Source: Hyphomicrobium_A sp044507625
GTDB lineage: Bacteria; Pseudomonadota; Alphaproteobacteria; Rhizobiales; Hyphomicrobiaceae
NCBI GenBank assembly: GCA_044507625.1
Contig: JBIQJE010000007.1
Coordinates: 1-64,000, forward strand
Direction of reading: 5' to 3'
Length of the DNA: 64,000 nucleotides
Shown: one piece after another, positions 43,301 to 52,239 of the stretch
Layout: each line of letters opens with the position of its first letter
Numbering within the stretch: the stretch's first letter is position 1
Notes under the pieces: model-generated
What the model saw: the letters and a program-made list of their open reading frames with translations, nothing else
Told to the model about the DNA's origin: nothing
The model's database searches: none
Translations under genes and position numbers: made by a program

Positions 43301-44131
43301 TCAGCGTCCTTGAGCTTTCCCCGTCCGATGCAGATGATCCAACGGCCCGGCGCCGCTACCGATTTTCTGCGACGCGCCCGCGATCAGCGCGCCATGGACG
43401 AAGCGCTTCGCTTCCCAAACGGCCGCCTCCATTGAATCACCGGAGGCCAGTCGCGCCGCGATCGCCGCCGACAGTGTGCATCCCGTGCCGTGTGTATTCG
43501 GCGTGTCGATGCGCGCCATCGCAAGGCGCAACGGCGCGCGGTCCCGCTGCACGAGGATGTCGACGGCATCGGCGCCCGCCCCGTGACCGCCTTTGAGCAA
43601 CACCGCTGCGGGCCCCAAGGCAAGCAGCGCCCGCGCCTGCGCTTCCATCTCGGTCTCATCATGCGCCAACGGGCAGCCGAGCAGATGCGCAGCCTCCGGC
43701 AGGTTCGGCGTAATGACGGCGGCGAGCGGCAGCAGCTCCGTCAGCACCGCTTCGACCGCATCGGGCTGCAGGAGCACGTCACCGCTCGTTGCGACCATCA
43801 CCGGATCGGCCACGAGCGGATGGAGATTGTACCGGCGCACACCCGCCGCAACGGCCCGAACCACGCCGGCATCGTTCAGCATGCCGGTCTTCACGGCGCG
43901 CACTTCGAGGTCGCTCGCCACCGCATCGATCTGCTGGGTGACGAACGTTGCCAGCACGGCATGGATCGCGCGGACCCCGCGCGTATTCTGCGCGGTGAGC
44001 GCCGTGATGACGCTCGCGCCGTAAACACCGAGCGCGGAGAACGTCTTGAGGTCCGCCTGGATGCCCGCCCCGCCGGAGCTGTCCGAACCGGCGATCGTCA
44101 GCGCGATGGGCGTTTCGCCGGTAGCAGCCAT
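43301..44131 (-). CDS. thiD: Hydroxymethylpyrimidine/phosphomethylpyrimidine kinase
   Basis: ThiD phosphorylates 4-amino-5-hydroxymethyl-2-methylpyrimidine twice for thiamine synthesis. The 276-residue protein has the ribokinase-fold motifs of the family: ALTIAGSDSSGGAGIQADLK at the start, TALTAQNTRGV, VKTGMLNDAGVV, LVADPVMVATSG, ITPNLPEAAHLLG, and the anion-hole loop NTHGTGCTLSAAIAARLASG. ATG 44131 is chosen because GAGGTG lies six bases upstream; a GTG two codons earlier is in phase. It lies 14 bp downstream of ccdA on the same strand, suggesting cotranscription. No thiC/thiE genes or TPP riboswitch are near. Confidence 0.96.
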   Translation of the reverse strand: MAATGETPIALTIAGSDSSGGAGIQADLKTFSALGVYGASVITALTAQNTRGVRAIHAVLATFVTQQIDAVASDLEVRAVKTGMLNDAGVVRAVAAGVRRYNLHPLVADPVMVATSGDVLLQPDAVEAVLTELLPLAAVITPNLPEAAHLLGCPLAHDETEMEAQARALLALGPAAVLLKGGHGAGADAVDILVQRDRAPLRLAMARIDTPNTHGTGCTLSAAIAARLASGDSMEAAVWEAKRFVHGALIAGASQKIGSGAGPLDHLHRTGKAQGR

Positions 44132-44144
44132 GCTCACACCTCGA

Positions 44145-45167
44145 TCACGGCTGGCGCGCGCCCCGCTGCAGGATCTCCTGCCCGAGGTCCTTCGGCGTCA
44201 CCATTTCCTCGATGCGCGCAAACCCGGGGAACGTCTCGATCAGCCACTGGCCGAGGCTGTTGATGGAGCCGCCGAACATGAAGACGCCGAACACCACCAT
44301 GACGACGCCCACCGAGGTATAAAACTGGCGCGGGAGCGGCCGCAGCGCATCGAGCGCATTCTCGATCACGCGCGTGCCGCCCAGCAGGATCAGGATGCCA
44401 AGCAGCTCGAGAACGAGACCGGTCCTGCGCGCTGCAACGGAATCGAGCGCCGGCATATACGCGACCAGCGAGCTGCGCAGCGGGCCGCTGAGAAACAACA
44501 GGCCCGTGATGAGCAGGATGACGCCCATAAGCGTCTCGACCTTGCCGAGGTGACGACGGAAGCGCTGCATGAAGCCGAGGAAGGGGCGCACCGCCACGGC
44601 GGCGAGCACGAAGGGGATGCCGAGGCCGAGGGAATAGACGAACAGCAGCTTGACGCCCGTCGCCAGGCTGCCCTCGTTGGCCGCGAGCGTCAGCACCGTC
44701 GCCAGCACCGGACCGATGCACGGCGTCCATCCGAAGGCAAAGGCGAGCCCGATGATGTAGGCGCCGAGATAGCTGACGCCATGGCTTTGCGCCCCGTGAT
44801 AGCGCGCTTCCTTGTAGAGCAGGCCGATGCGGAGGACGCCGAGGAAGTGCAGCCCGAACAGAGCGATCACGAGGCCCGCAACCACCTCCAGCTCGCTCTT
44901 GTAGGTCTGGATGAGCTGGCCGAACAGCGACGCGCCGGCGCCGAGCCCCACGAACACCGTCGTGAAGCCGAGCACGAACAGCAGCGAGGCGACGACGACT
45001 CGGCTCCAGACGTGCTTGGGAACGCCGCCTTCGGAGGTGAATTCGTCGATGGTGGTGCCGCCGAGGTAGCCGAGATAGGGCGGCACCAGCGGCAGCACGC
45101 ACGGCGACAGGAAACTCACCAGCCCGGCGAGCCCCACTCCGATATAGATCTGCAGGTCAGAGAACAT
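44145..45167 (-). CDS. ccdA: CcdA-type cytochrome c biogenesis / disulphide transporter
   Basis: CcdA (DsbD membrane domain family) passes reducing equivalents from cytoplasmic thioredoxin across the inner membrane for cytochrome c maturation or periplasmic disulphide reduction. The 340-residue protein has six core helices with the two redox cysteines in their conserved settings: LSPCVLPLVPPYLGYLGG at the end of helix 1 and FGWTPCIGPVLATVLTLA in helix 4. It is longer than typical CcdA (about 240) because of two extra C-terminal hydrophobic segments (GLVLELLGILILLGGTRVIE, SVGVVMVVFGVFMFGGSINS). ATG 45167 is preferred over GTG 45173. thiD follows at once; no cytochrome c maturation genes are adjacent. 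Confidence 0.92.
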   Translation of the reverse strand: MFSDLQIYIGVGLAGLVSFLSPCVLPLVPPYLGYLGGTTIDEFTSEGGVPKHVWSRVVVASLLFVLGFTTVFVGLGAGASLFGQLIQTYKSELEVVAGLVIALFGLHFLGVLRIGLLYKEARYHGAQSHGVSYLGAYIIGLAFAFGWTPCIGPVLATVLTLAANEGSLATGVKLLFVYSLGLGIPFVLAAVAVRPFLGFMQRFRRHLGKVETLMGVILLITGLLFLSGPLRSSLVAYMPALDSVAARRTGLVLELLGILILLGGTRVIENALDALRPLPRQFYTSVGVVMVVFGVFMFGGSINSLGQWLIETFPGFARIEEMVTPKDLGQEILQRGARQP

Positions 45168-45236
45168 CGCCACGAGCTACTTTCCGCCTTCGAGCACTCC
45201 CCTGGTAAGGGAGAGGTCGAGAGCCAACCGCACGCA

Positions 45237-45341
45237 CTAGAGTGCTTCCGGAAAAGTGGGAACCGGTTTCCCGACACGAAGCACGCAAACACAAATCTCG
45301 AGCCATGCCGCGACTCCTCGAAAGCGCAGAAGGCGCTCTAG
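45237..45341. repeat. Rhizobiales-type palindromic element overlapping the pgk stop codon
   Basis: A 105-bp element with inverted ends CTAGAGTGC (45237-45245) and GCGCTCTAG (45333-45341), 8 of 9 matching. Inside are GGAAAAGTGGGAACCGG and TTTCCCGACACGAAGCAC, the core found in a very common rhizobial intergenic repeat (known from general familiarity, not searched). The right CTAG contains the pgk stop codon (TAG on the minus strand, 45340-45338). Confidence 0.8.
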
Positions 45342-46546
45342 GCTTGCGCGCGCACCAGCGCCGCAACCCCCGGAAGTTCGCGGCCCTCGAGCCATTCGAG
45401 GAAAGCCCCACCCGCGGTCGACACATAGCTGAAGTCCTGGGCTACGCCAGCGGCATTGAGCGCCGCAACGGTATCCCCGCCACCCGCCACTGTGACCAGG
45501 GTGCCTTCCTTCGTCAGCTGCGCCGCCGCACACGCGAGCTTGAACGTTCCCTCGCCGAACGGCGCGATCTCGAAAGCACCCATGGGGCCGTTCCAAAGCA
45601 GCGTGCGGCACTCCGCCAGAACCGCCGCCATGTGCGCCACCGATCCGGGGCCCACGTCGAGGATCAGCGCATCGCTCGGCACCGCGAGAACCGGCACCGC
45701 GGCATGCGCTACGCCGCTCTTGAATTCGCGCGCGATGATAACGTCTTCCGGCAGCACCACGGCGCAGTTGCGGGCCTTGGCCTCGGCCATGATCTCCCGC
45801 GCCGTATCGACGAAATCCGGCTCCGCGAGCGACTTGCCGATATCCACCCCATGGGACATGAGGAAGGTGTTGGCCATGCCGCCGCCGATGATCAGCTTGT
45901 CGACCTTGCCGATGAGGTGCTTCAGGATCGGTATCTTGCTCGAGACCTTCGCACCGCCGACAAGCGCGGCGACGGGGCGCTGCGGATTGCCGAGCACCGA
46001 CTGCAGCGCGTTGATCTCTTCCAGCATCAGCGGCCCGGCGTAGGCCGGCAGCAGGCGAGCAAGTCCTTCCGTCGAGGCATGGGCGCGGTGCGCCGCGGAG
46101 AACGCGTCGTTCACATAGAGATCGCCGGAGCGGGCGAGTGCTGCCGTGAAGCCCTCGTCGTTCTTTTCTTCCCCCGCGTGAAAGCGCAGGTTTTCCAGCA
46201 CCGTGATCTCGCCCGGCGCAAGACGCGCAACCGCGCTCTCGGCTTCCTCACCGATCGAGCTCGGCACGAACGTGACGGGCTGACCGAGAAGCTCGCCGAG
46301 CTTGGCCGCAACGGGCGCAAGGCTCATCTCCGGATTGTGCGTGCCCTTAGGCCGCCCGAAATGCGAGATGACGACCACGCGGGCGCCGCGCGCGCTCAGA
46401 TCCTTGAGACCGGCCAGGATGCGTTCCAGACGCGTGGCGTCCGAAACTTTCCCATCCGCAACCGGCACGTTGAGGTCGGCGCGCACGAGAACGCGCTTTC
46501 CCGTGACATCGACATCCGCAATCGATTTGAGAGTGCTCGTATCCAT
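45338..46546 (-). CDS. pgk: Phosphoglycerate kinase
   Basis: Phosphoglycerate kinase interconverts 1,3-bisphosphoglycerate/ADP and 3-phosphoglycerate/ATP in glycolysis, gluconeogenesis or carbon fixation. The 402-residue protein shows RVLVRADLNVPVADGKVSD, VVISHFGRPKG, the basic patch VLENLRFHAGEEKND, LVGGAKVSSKIPILKHLIGK, LWNGPMGAFEIAPFGEGT and the nucleotide loop VAGGGDTVAALN. ATG 46546 gives the standard N terminus. It starts 8 bp after the tkt stop, so both are in one operon; the gap gene that usually lies between them is missing. The TAG stop falls inside a palindromic element. Confidence 0.98.
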   Translation of the reverse strand: MDTSTLKSIADVDVTGKRVLVRADLNVPVADGKVSDATRLERILAGLKDLSARGARVVVISHFGRPKGTHNPEMSLAPVAAKLGELLGQPVTFVPSSIGEEAESAVARLAPGEITVLENLRFHAGEEKNDEGFTAALARSGDLYVNDAFSAAHRAHASTEGLARLLPAYAGPLMLEEINALQSVLGNPQRPVAALVGGAKVSSKIPILKHLIGKVDKLIIGGGMANTFLMSHGVDIGKSLAEPDFVDTAREIMAEAKARNCAVVLPEDVIIAREFKSGVAHAAVPVLAVPSDALILDVGPGSVAHMAAVLAECRTLLWNGPMGAFEIAPFGEGTFKLACAAAQLTKEGTLVTVAGGGDTVAALNAAGVAQDFSYVSTAGGAFLEWLEGRELPGVAALVRAQA

Positions 46547-46554
46547 GACAGCGC

Positions 46555-48570
46555 TCACTTTCCGGCGAGAGCGCGGCCCGCGTCGGCTACAGCGTCGGCC
46601 GTGATGCCGAACCGCTTGTAGAGCTGCGCGGCCGGAGCCGAGGCGCCGAAGTCCGACATACCGACGAAGCGCCCGTTGTCGCCGATCCATTCATACCAGC
46701 ACTGCGCGACGCCCGCCTCGACGGCAACCCGCGGAGCGGTGCCGAGCACCTTGGCGCGATATGTGGCGTCCTGCGCGCGGAAAAGCTCCATCGACGGCAT
46801 CGAAACGACGGCGGCGCGCACGCCCTCCTTCGCGAGCGCATCGGCGGCCTCGACCGCCAGCGCCAGTTCCGAGCCGGTGCCGATCAGCGTCACATCGCGA
46901 CCGCCCTCGGGCTCGCGCAGCACGTAGGCGCCGCGGGCCGAGAGGTTCTCCGCCACAGGCGACGTACGCAGGTTCTCGACCGCCTGTCGCGACAGCGCCA
47001 GCACCGACGGCCGGTCGGCGTTCTGCAGCGCGATCTCCCAGCACTCGGCCGTCTCCTGTCCGTCGGCAGGACGCATGACGAGAAGATGCGGAATGGCGCG
47101 CAGCGCCGCGAGGTGCTCCACCGGCTGATGCGTCGGTCCGTCCTCACCGAGACCGATGGAATCGTGCGTCATCACGTAGATCACCCGCTGGCGCATCAGC
47201 GCCGAGAGGCGGATCGACGGTCGGCAATAGTCGGTGAAGACGAGGAACGTCCCGCCGTAGGGAATGAAGCCGCCGGCGAGCGCGATGCCGTTCATGGCGG
47301 CTGCCATGCCATGCTCGCGCACGCCGTAGTGGATGTAGTTGCCGCCGAAGTTCCCCGGTGCCACGGGCGTGTGGTGCTTCGTGCGCGTTCCGTTGGAGGG
47401 CGAAAGATCCGCCGAGCCGCCGATGAGCTCCGGCAGCACGGGCGTCACCTGTTCCAGCACGAGCTGCGACCATACGCGGGTCGCGCGCTTGCTCCCGTCG
47501 GCCGCGAAGGCCTGCTTGGCCGCTGCGATCGCCTTCGACACATCCGCCATGCGGCTTGCGCCCGCTGGCGTTTCGAGTGCCGCGGCCGCCGCCGGACCGG
47601 CCTTTGCGAGACGGTCCTTCCAGGCCGCGCGCTCCTTGGCGCCGCGCTGGCCGATGGCACGCCATGCCATCAGCACCGCTTCCGGGATCTCGAACGGCGC
47701 ATGGGGCCAGCCGAGCTTCTCGCGCGTGCCCTTGATCTCTTCCTCGCCCAGCGGCTCGCCGTGGGTGGAGGATGTCCCCGCCTTCGTCGGCGCGCCGTAG
47801 CCGATCGTCGTCCTGCAGGCGATCAGCCAGGGCTTGGAGCTGTCGGCGCGGGCCTGCGCCAGCGCGGCCGATATCGCCTTGGGATCGTGGCCGTCGATGG
47901 CAAGCGTGTTCCAGCCCGAGGCCTTGAAGCGGGCAACCTGATCGTCGCCCACCGACAGGCTCGTCGGCCCGTCGATGGAGATGCCGTTGTCGTCGAACAG
48001 CACGATGAGTTTGCCCAGCCCGAGGTGCCCCGCGAGCGAAATCGCCTCGTGGCTGATGCCTTCCATGAGGCAGCCGTCACCCGCGATGACGTAGGTATGA
48101 TGGTCGACGATGCCATCTCCCAGGCGGGCATTCAGCATCCGCTCCGACAGCGCCATGCCGACGGCATTGGCGATGCCCTGGCCGAGCGGGCCCGTGGTGG
48201 TCTCGATGCCGGCGGCGTGGCCGTATTCCGGGTGGCCCGCCGTCTTGGAGCCGAGCTGCCGGAAACGCTTCAGGTCGCCGATCTCCATCCCGGGATAGCC
48301 GGTGAGATAGAGCAGCGAATAGAGCAGCATCGAGCCGTGTCCCGCCGACAGCACGAAGCGGTCGCGGTTGGCCCAGTTCGGATCGGCGGCATCGAATGAA
48401 AGCGCCTCGCGAAACAGCACCGTCGCCACGTCCGCCATGCCCATGGGCATTCCCGGGTGGCCGGACTTTGCCGCCTGCACGGCGTCCATGGCCAGAGCCC
48501 GGATGGCGTTCGCCATGTCACTGTGGGTGATGGCGGTAGCCTCGATGCTCGTCTCGCGCGCCTCGGTCAT
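46555..48570 (-). CDS. tkt: Transketolase
   Basis: Transketolase moves two-carbon ketol units between sugar phosphates in the pentose phosphate or Calvin cycles, using thiamine diphosphate. The 671-residue protein has the N-terminal MANAIRALAMDAVQAAKSGH, FVLSAGHGSMLLYSLLYLTG, the TPP-binding GDGCLMEGISHEAISLAGHL with DDNGISIDGPT, the signature DSIGLGEDGPTHQPVEHLAA in the pyrimidine domain, and a C-terminal domain ending SDFGASAPAAQLYKRFGITA. Length is normal. It is the first gene of a tkt-pgk operon; the PfkB-type kinase gene lies 131 bp upstream on the same strand. ThiD, needed for the cofactor precursor, is encoded a few kilobases downstream, probably by coincidence. Confidence 0.98.
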   Translation of the reverse strand: MTEARETSIEATAITHSDMANAIRALAMDAVQAAKSGHPGMPMGMADVATVLFREALSFDAADPNWANRDRFVLSAGHGSMLLYSLLYLTGYPGMEIGDLKRFRQLGSKTAGHPEYGHAAGIETTTGPLGQGIANAVGMALSERMLNARLGDGIVDHHTYVIAGDGCLMEGISHEAISLAGHLGLGKLIVLFDDNGISIDGPTSLSVGDDQVARFKASGWNTLAIDGHDPKAISAALAQARADSSKPWLIACRTTIGYGAPTKAGTSSTHGEPLGEEEIKGTREKLGWPHAPFEIPEAVLMAWRAIGQRGAKERAAWKDRLAKAGPAAAAALETPAGASRMADVSKAIAAAKQAFAADGSKRATRVWSQLVLEQVTPVLPELIGGSADLSPSNGTRTKHHTPVAPGNFGGNYIHYGVREHGMAAAMNGIALAGGFIPYGGTFLVFTDYCRPSIRLSALMRQRVIYVMTHDSIGLGEDGPTHQPVEHLAALRAIPHLLVMRPADGQETAECWEIALQNADRPSVLALSRQAVENLRTSPVAENLSARGAYVLREPEGGRDVTLIGTGSELALAVEAADALAKEGVRAAVVSMPSMELFRAQDATYRAKVLGTAPRVAVEAGVAQCWYEWIGDNGRFVGMSDFGASAPAAQLYKRFGITADAVADAGRALAGK

Positions 48571-48701
48571 CGTATTTCCCTGCCTAGCCTTTGTGGGCGC
48601 CAGCCGGCATGGCCTGCCGGGGCGCCATTGGGTCAGGCACGTTTAGCGGTGCAGCCGCCCCCCGTCCATGCCCTGACGGCCCAGGCGGTACCAACGGACG
48701 C

Positions 48702-49622
48702 TCAATCCACACGTGCGGCAAGGAATTCGTCGAGCTCGTTTCGGGTGGGAAGACCCGCCCGGGCCCCGAGACGGCGGCACTTGAGCGCGGCCGTGGCCGC
48801 GGCAATCCGCGCGCACGCGGCCGGACCCTGACCCTTCGCCAGCGCCCAGGCGAAGGCGCCGTGGAAGGCATCCCCCGCTCCGGTCGTGTCCACGATCCCG
48901 GTGTCTACCATCCCGGTATCGAAGGCCGGCTGATGCCCCGAAGCGCCGTCCTTCTCCAGCCAGGAATAGCCGCGGGCGCCGCGCGTGACGCCCGCGTGGC
49001 GCACACCCATTTCGAGAACCCGCTCCAGTTGTGCGCGTTCTGGCATATCGGGCGCAAACGCTTCGAGGGCCGGAGCGGAAAAGATCGCGTAGTCGGCAAG
49101 GCGCAGGAACTCTTCCAGGATTCCCCCGCCGCCCAGGTCGGCATCGAGCAGCGTCGGGACACCCTTGGCGCGCGCCTCGGTGAAGGCATCGCGCGTCGCC
49201 TCGACCCACCGCAGGTCGCTCACGATGACTGCGGATCCTCCGATACGCTCGACCGGCAGCCAGCTGGAATCCATCGGCATCGCATGGTCGCGCTCGCCAA
49301 TGATGAGGCGCTCGCCGGTCTGGTCCACGATCACCGCCGAAGTGGACGAGCGCGCATGCGGGAAGGTGCGCACGAAACGGATATCGACGCCGTCCGCCTC
49401 CAGGTAGCGATGGATGCGTTCGCCCGCGCTATCGCCGCCCGTGCGGCTCCACAGCTCGACCCGGCCGCCGAGACGGGCGATGGTCGCCGCCGCGTTCGCC
49501 GCCATGCCGCCCCCGCTTTCGAGGTGTTCCAGCGAGCGCACCTTCGTCGGCTGGGGCGGAAAAGCCTCGATCCGATAGACGTAATCGAGCGCAGCGTGCC
49601 CGACGCAGATAATGGGCTTCAC
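48702..49622 (-). CDS. PfkB-family sugar kinase
   Basis: A 306-residue ribokinase-type (PfkB) carbohydrate kinase. Motif 1 is seen as HLESGGGMAANAAATIARLG (about residues 33-52), motif 2 as VDTTGAGDAFHGAFAWALAK near 245, with the catalytic Asp in GAGD. The opening IICVGHAALDYVYRIEAFPP is like ketohexokinase and sulfofructose kinase relatives. The tail GLPTRNELDEFLAAR is typical. It starts with GTG overlapping the stop of the antiporter gene (GTGA), so it is translationally coupled to it. Substrate unknown; the neighbouring tkt-pgk operon makes a sugar-phosphate role plausible. Confidence 0.88.
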   Translation of the reverse strand: MKPIICVGHAALDYVYRIEAFPPQPTKVRSLEHLESGGGMAANAAATIARLGGRVELWSRTGGDSAGERIHRYLEADGVDIRFVRTFPHARSSTSAVIVDQTGERLIIGERDHAMPMDSSWLPVERIGGSAVIVSDLRWVEATRDAFTEARAKGVPTLLDADLGGGGILEEFLRLADYAIFSAPALEAFAPDMPERAQLERVLEMGVRHAGVTRGARGYSWLEKDGASGHQPAFDTGMVDTGIVDTTGAGDAFHGAFAWALAKGQGPAACARIAAATAALKCRRLGARAGLPTRNELDEFLAARVD

Positions 49623-51448
49623 CGGGACGCCTCCTCGGCTCGCGAAGCGGCCCTGAGGCGCATCTCCTCCGCGGCGTCCTCTTCGAAGAGCTTTTCCAGG
49701 GTCTTTACATCGCTACGTGCCCGCTCCTGCAGCTTCTCAATGTCGCTCGCGAGGCGGTAGTCCTCGATCAGACGGCGCTCGTCGTGCACGCGGAAGGTGT
49801 GGATCATCCGCTCTGCCTCGCGCTCGGAAATGCCGAGCCCTTCGAGCAGCTCGCGCGTGATGTCGAGCGAGGAAAGAAAGGTCTCGCGCTGCAGGTTCGT
49901 AACGCCGAGATCGAGCAGGCGGTGCGCGTGGGCACGGTTGCGGGCACGCGCATAGATCGCAAGCTTCGGATAGAGCTCACGCACCATTTCCGCGGTGCGC
50001 ATCGAGGCGTCGACGTCGTCGATGGCCAGCACGAACGCGCGGGCATGGCCGACACCCGCCGCCTCGAGGATCTCCCGCCGGCTGGCATCGCCATAGAACG
50101 CCTGCGCGCCATAGCGTCGAACCGTTTCCACCTGCTCGGCGCTGATGTCGAGCGCGGTGAAGGGAATGCGCCGGGCGGCGAGGATGCGCGCCACGATCTG
50201 CCCGACGCGTCCGAAGCCCGCGATGATCACGTGGCCGTCGTTGTCCGGCGGCGTCTCATAGGTCGGCACGCCCCGGCGCCGGCGTTGCGATAGCGCGTCC
50301 TCGATCTTCAGAAGGATGGGCGTCGCCGCCATCGACAGCGTGACGATGATGCCGAGCAGCTCCGTGTTGTGGCGCGACAGCGCGCCCGCCGCATAGCCCA
50401 CGGTAAAAAGTACGAACGCGAACTCGCCGCCCTGTGACAGCACGATGCCGAGCCGCCGTGCCGGCCCCGGCTCGAGACCGATCCAGCGGCCGAGCGCATA
50501 GAGGATCACCGTTTTGACGATCACGAGCCCGGCCACCAGCGTAAGGATGATGGCCGGATGCTCAAGCAGCAGCCGCACATCGAGGGTCATGCCAATGGCC
50601 GTGAAAAAGAGGCCGAGCAGCAAGCCCTCGAAGGGCTGGATGTCCGCCTCGAGCTGATGGCGGTAGGAGGATTCCGCCAAGAGCGCGCCCGCGATGAAGG
50701 CGCCCAGCGCAGCGGAAAGACCCGCCTGCTGCATCAGGATCGAGACCCCGATCACGGTCAGCAACGCGGCCGCCGTCATTGCGGCCTTGACGCGGGCGAG
50801 CGCCACGAGGCGCAAGAGGTAGTCGAGCACGAAATGCCCGACCACCACGACGACCACGATGAGCGCGAGCCCCTTCAGCACCGCCGCAATTTCCATCGGC
50901 GGGCTCGCGCTGACAGCCGCCGAAACCGCCCGCGTGGCGAACAGGGGCGCAAAGGCGATGAGCGGAATGGCGGCCAGATCCTGGAACAGCAGCACCGAGA
51001 AGCCGAGGCGGCCGTGCCGCGTCCGCAGGTCGCCGCTCTCCTCCATCAATTGCAGCGCCAGGGCTGTCGATGAGAGGGCGAGCGTCAGCCCGGCGAAGAT
51101 CGCCGTCTGCCAGGAGAAACCGGTGAGCATGCCGATCGCGGCGAGCACCGTTCCGGTGATGGCGACCTGCGCGGTGCCGAGGCCGAATACCGCATAGCGC
51201 ATCGCCCACAGGCGCCGCGGCCGCAGCTCGAGGCCGATGAGGAACAGCAGAAGCACGATGCCGAACTCGGCGAAGTGCAGGATCTCCTGCGCCTCGTAGT
51301 CGGAGAAGGTCCAGCCGATGGTGTTGGGGCCCAGCACCATGCCGACGACGAGGTAGCCCAGCACCTCGCTGATGCCGAGAAAGCGGGCGAGCGGGCCGGC
51401 AATCGCAAGCGCCGCGAGCAGGATCGCGACTTCATTCAGTGAGACCAT
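49619..51448 (-). CDS. KefB/KefC-type monovalent cation:proton antiporter (CPA2)
   Basis: A 609-residue inner-membrane CPA2 antiporter. The Na_H_Exchanger domain has about 12 helices, including LGYLVVGMVLGPNTIGW, IVLLLFLIGLELRPRRLW and LSSTALALQLMEESGDLRTR, LGFSVLLFQDLAAIPL (the ion-binding QD pair). A TrkA-N/RCK domain follows at about residue 405: VIIAGFGRVGQIVARILAAR, FTALDISAEQVETVRRYGAQ, AFYGDASRREILEAAGV. The C-terminal 90 residues are charged and helical. This is the KefB-like glutathione-gated K+ efflux architecture, but no KefF/KefG ancillary gene is adjacent. The stop overlaps the PfkB kinase start. Confidence 0.92.
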   Translation of the reverse strand: MVSLNEVAILLAALAIAGPLARFLGISEVLGYLVVGMVLGPNTIGWTFSDYEAQEILHFAEFGIVLLLFLIGLELRPRRLWAMRYAVFGLGTAQVAITGTVLAAIGMLTGFSWQTAIFAGLTLALSSTALALQLMEESGDLRTRHGRLGFSVLLFQDLAAIPLIAFAPLFATRAVSAAVSASPPMEIAAVLKGLALIVVVVVVGHFVLDYLLRLVALARVKAAMTAAALLTVIGVSILMQQAGLSAALGAFIAGALLAESSYRHQLEADIQPFEGLLLGLFFTAIGMTLDVRLLLEHPAIILTLVAGLVIVKTVILYALGRWIGLEPGPARRLGIVLSQGGEFAFVLFTVGYAAGALSRHNTELLGIIVTLSMAATPILLKIEDALSQRRRRGVPTYETPPDNDGHVIIAGFGRVGQIVARILAARRIPFTALDISAEQVETVRRYGAQAFYGDASRREILEAAGVGHARAFVLAIDDVDASMRTAEMVRELYPKLAIYARARNRAHAHRLLDLGVTNLQRETFLSSLDITRELLEGLGISEREAERMIHTFRVHDERRLIEDYRLASDIEKLQERARSDVKTLEKLFEEDAAEEMRLRAASRAEEASR

Positions 51449-51886
51449 GCCCGCAATCCCTCACTCTGGCCGCGCCCGCCGTGCATCGCATTTTTTAACA
51501 CGCACATGCGCTGTGCCGCTGCCGCAAATGTAATGCGCGATGGGTCGTTGCAGTCGCACGCGGCATGCCGCATGCCGCATGCCGGATGTGCACGCTCTGA
51601 ATATTTCGACAGAGTCTTTCCGGCCGCAGAGAGCGACAAATTGAATCCGGAGCCTCCCGGTGGCTCGTCCTAGTGTCAGGAATCTGCAATAGTTTATTCG
51701 CTGGCGTGTTCGATGAGGCGGAGGGGGAGCAGCCGCCGAATCGAAGCGTTTACCGGCGCGTAACCTTAACGTCGCGTTAAGCGCTCTTTCCATACGATGA
51801 ACGCATCGACCGTTGGTCCGCTTGCGAGGATTGGACAGGCAGCACGGTCGATGTGCAGGCAGCTATCACGAATAGGGGGTCGCGCG
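51449..51886. other. 438-bp intergenic region with short tandem GCATGCC repeat
   Basis: No gene seen. Around 51563-51585 the 7-base unit GCATGCC occurs three times in tandem, a slippage-prone microrepeat. The region must contain the antiporter promoter (near 51450-51550) and that of the small plus-strand gene; GGGGG just before 51887 is its ribosome-binding site. Confidence 0.45.
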
Positions 51887-52126
51887 ATGTCTTTCGATCT
51901 CGTCATGCGTACGCTGGGGGTACTGACGTGCCTCTATACCGTCGCCTACTTCGTCACCACCATGAGTGTCGCCGCGCTCAACGGCGTCACCTACAATTCC
52001 GGGCCGATGTGCGGCGATGGCGGTTGCGTCACGCTCGCCACAAGGCAGTACCAGGGGCCGCGCTACGCCTTCTCCGCTGACGACGCGCCACTGTGGACCG
52101 CCGCTTCCTTCCTTAAGATGGATTGA
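51887..52126 (+). CDS. Small membrane/exported protein, 79 residues
   Basis: A short gene starting at ATG 51887 after AATAGGGGGTC. The product MSFDLVMRTLGVLTCLYTVA has one hydrophobic N-terminal segment (LGVLTCLYTVAYFVTTMSVA) that may be a membrane anchor or signal peptide; the remainder includes CGDGGCVTLATRQYQGPRYA, with two Cys five residues apart, and ends AAFLKMD-like (SFLKMD). An in-frame extension upstream to 51797 is possible but lacks a ribosome-binding site. No family recognised. A terminator-like hairpin follows, supporting a real transcript. Confidence 0.55.
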   Translation: MSFDLVMRTLGVLTCLYTVAYFVTTMSVAALNGVTYNSGPMCGDGGCVTLATRQYQGPRYAFSADDAPLWTAASFLKMD

Positions 52127-52172
52127 CCGTTCGCCTCGGGCGACGGTGAGATGACCACGCCGGTAAACATTC

Positions 52173-52210
52173 AAGGAGCGTCAGCCTGACGGCGGCGCTC
52201 CTTTGCTTTT
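52173..52210 (+). terminator. Rho-independent terminator after the 79-residue gene
   Basis: AAGGAGCG (52173-52180) pairs with CGCTCCTT (52196-52203); the loop contains its own small dyad (TCAGCCTGA). TTTGCTTTTC follows. It also lies just downstream of the convergent kdsA gene. Confidence 0.75.
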
Positions 52211-52239
52211 CGGCGCTGAGCATTCGCGGCCGAGCGCGG

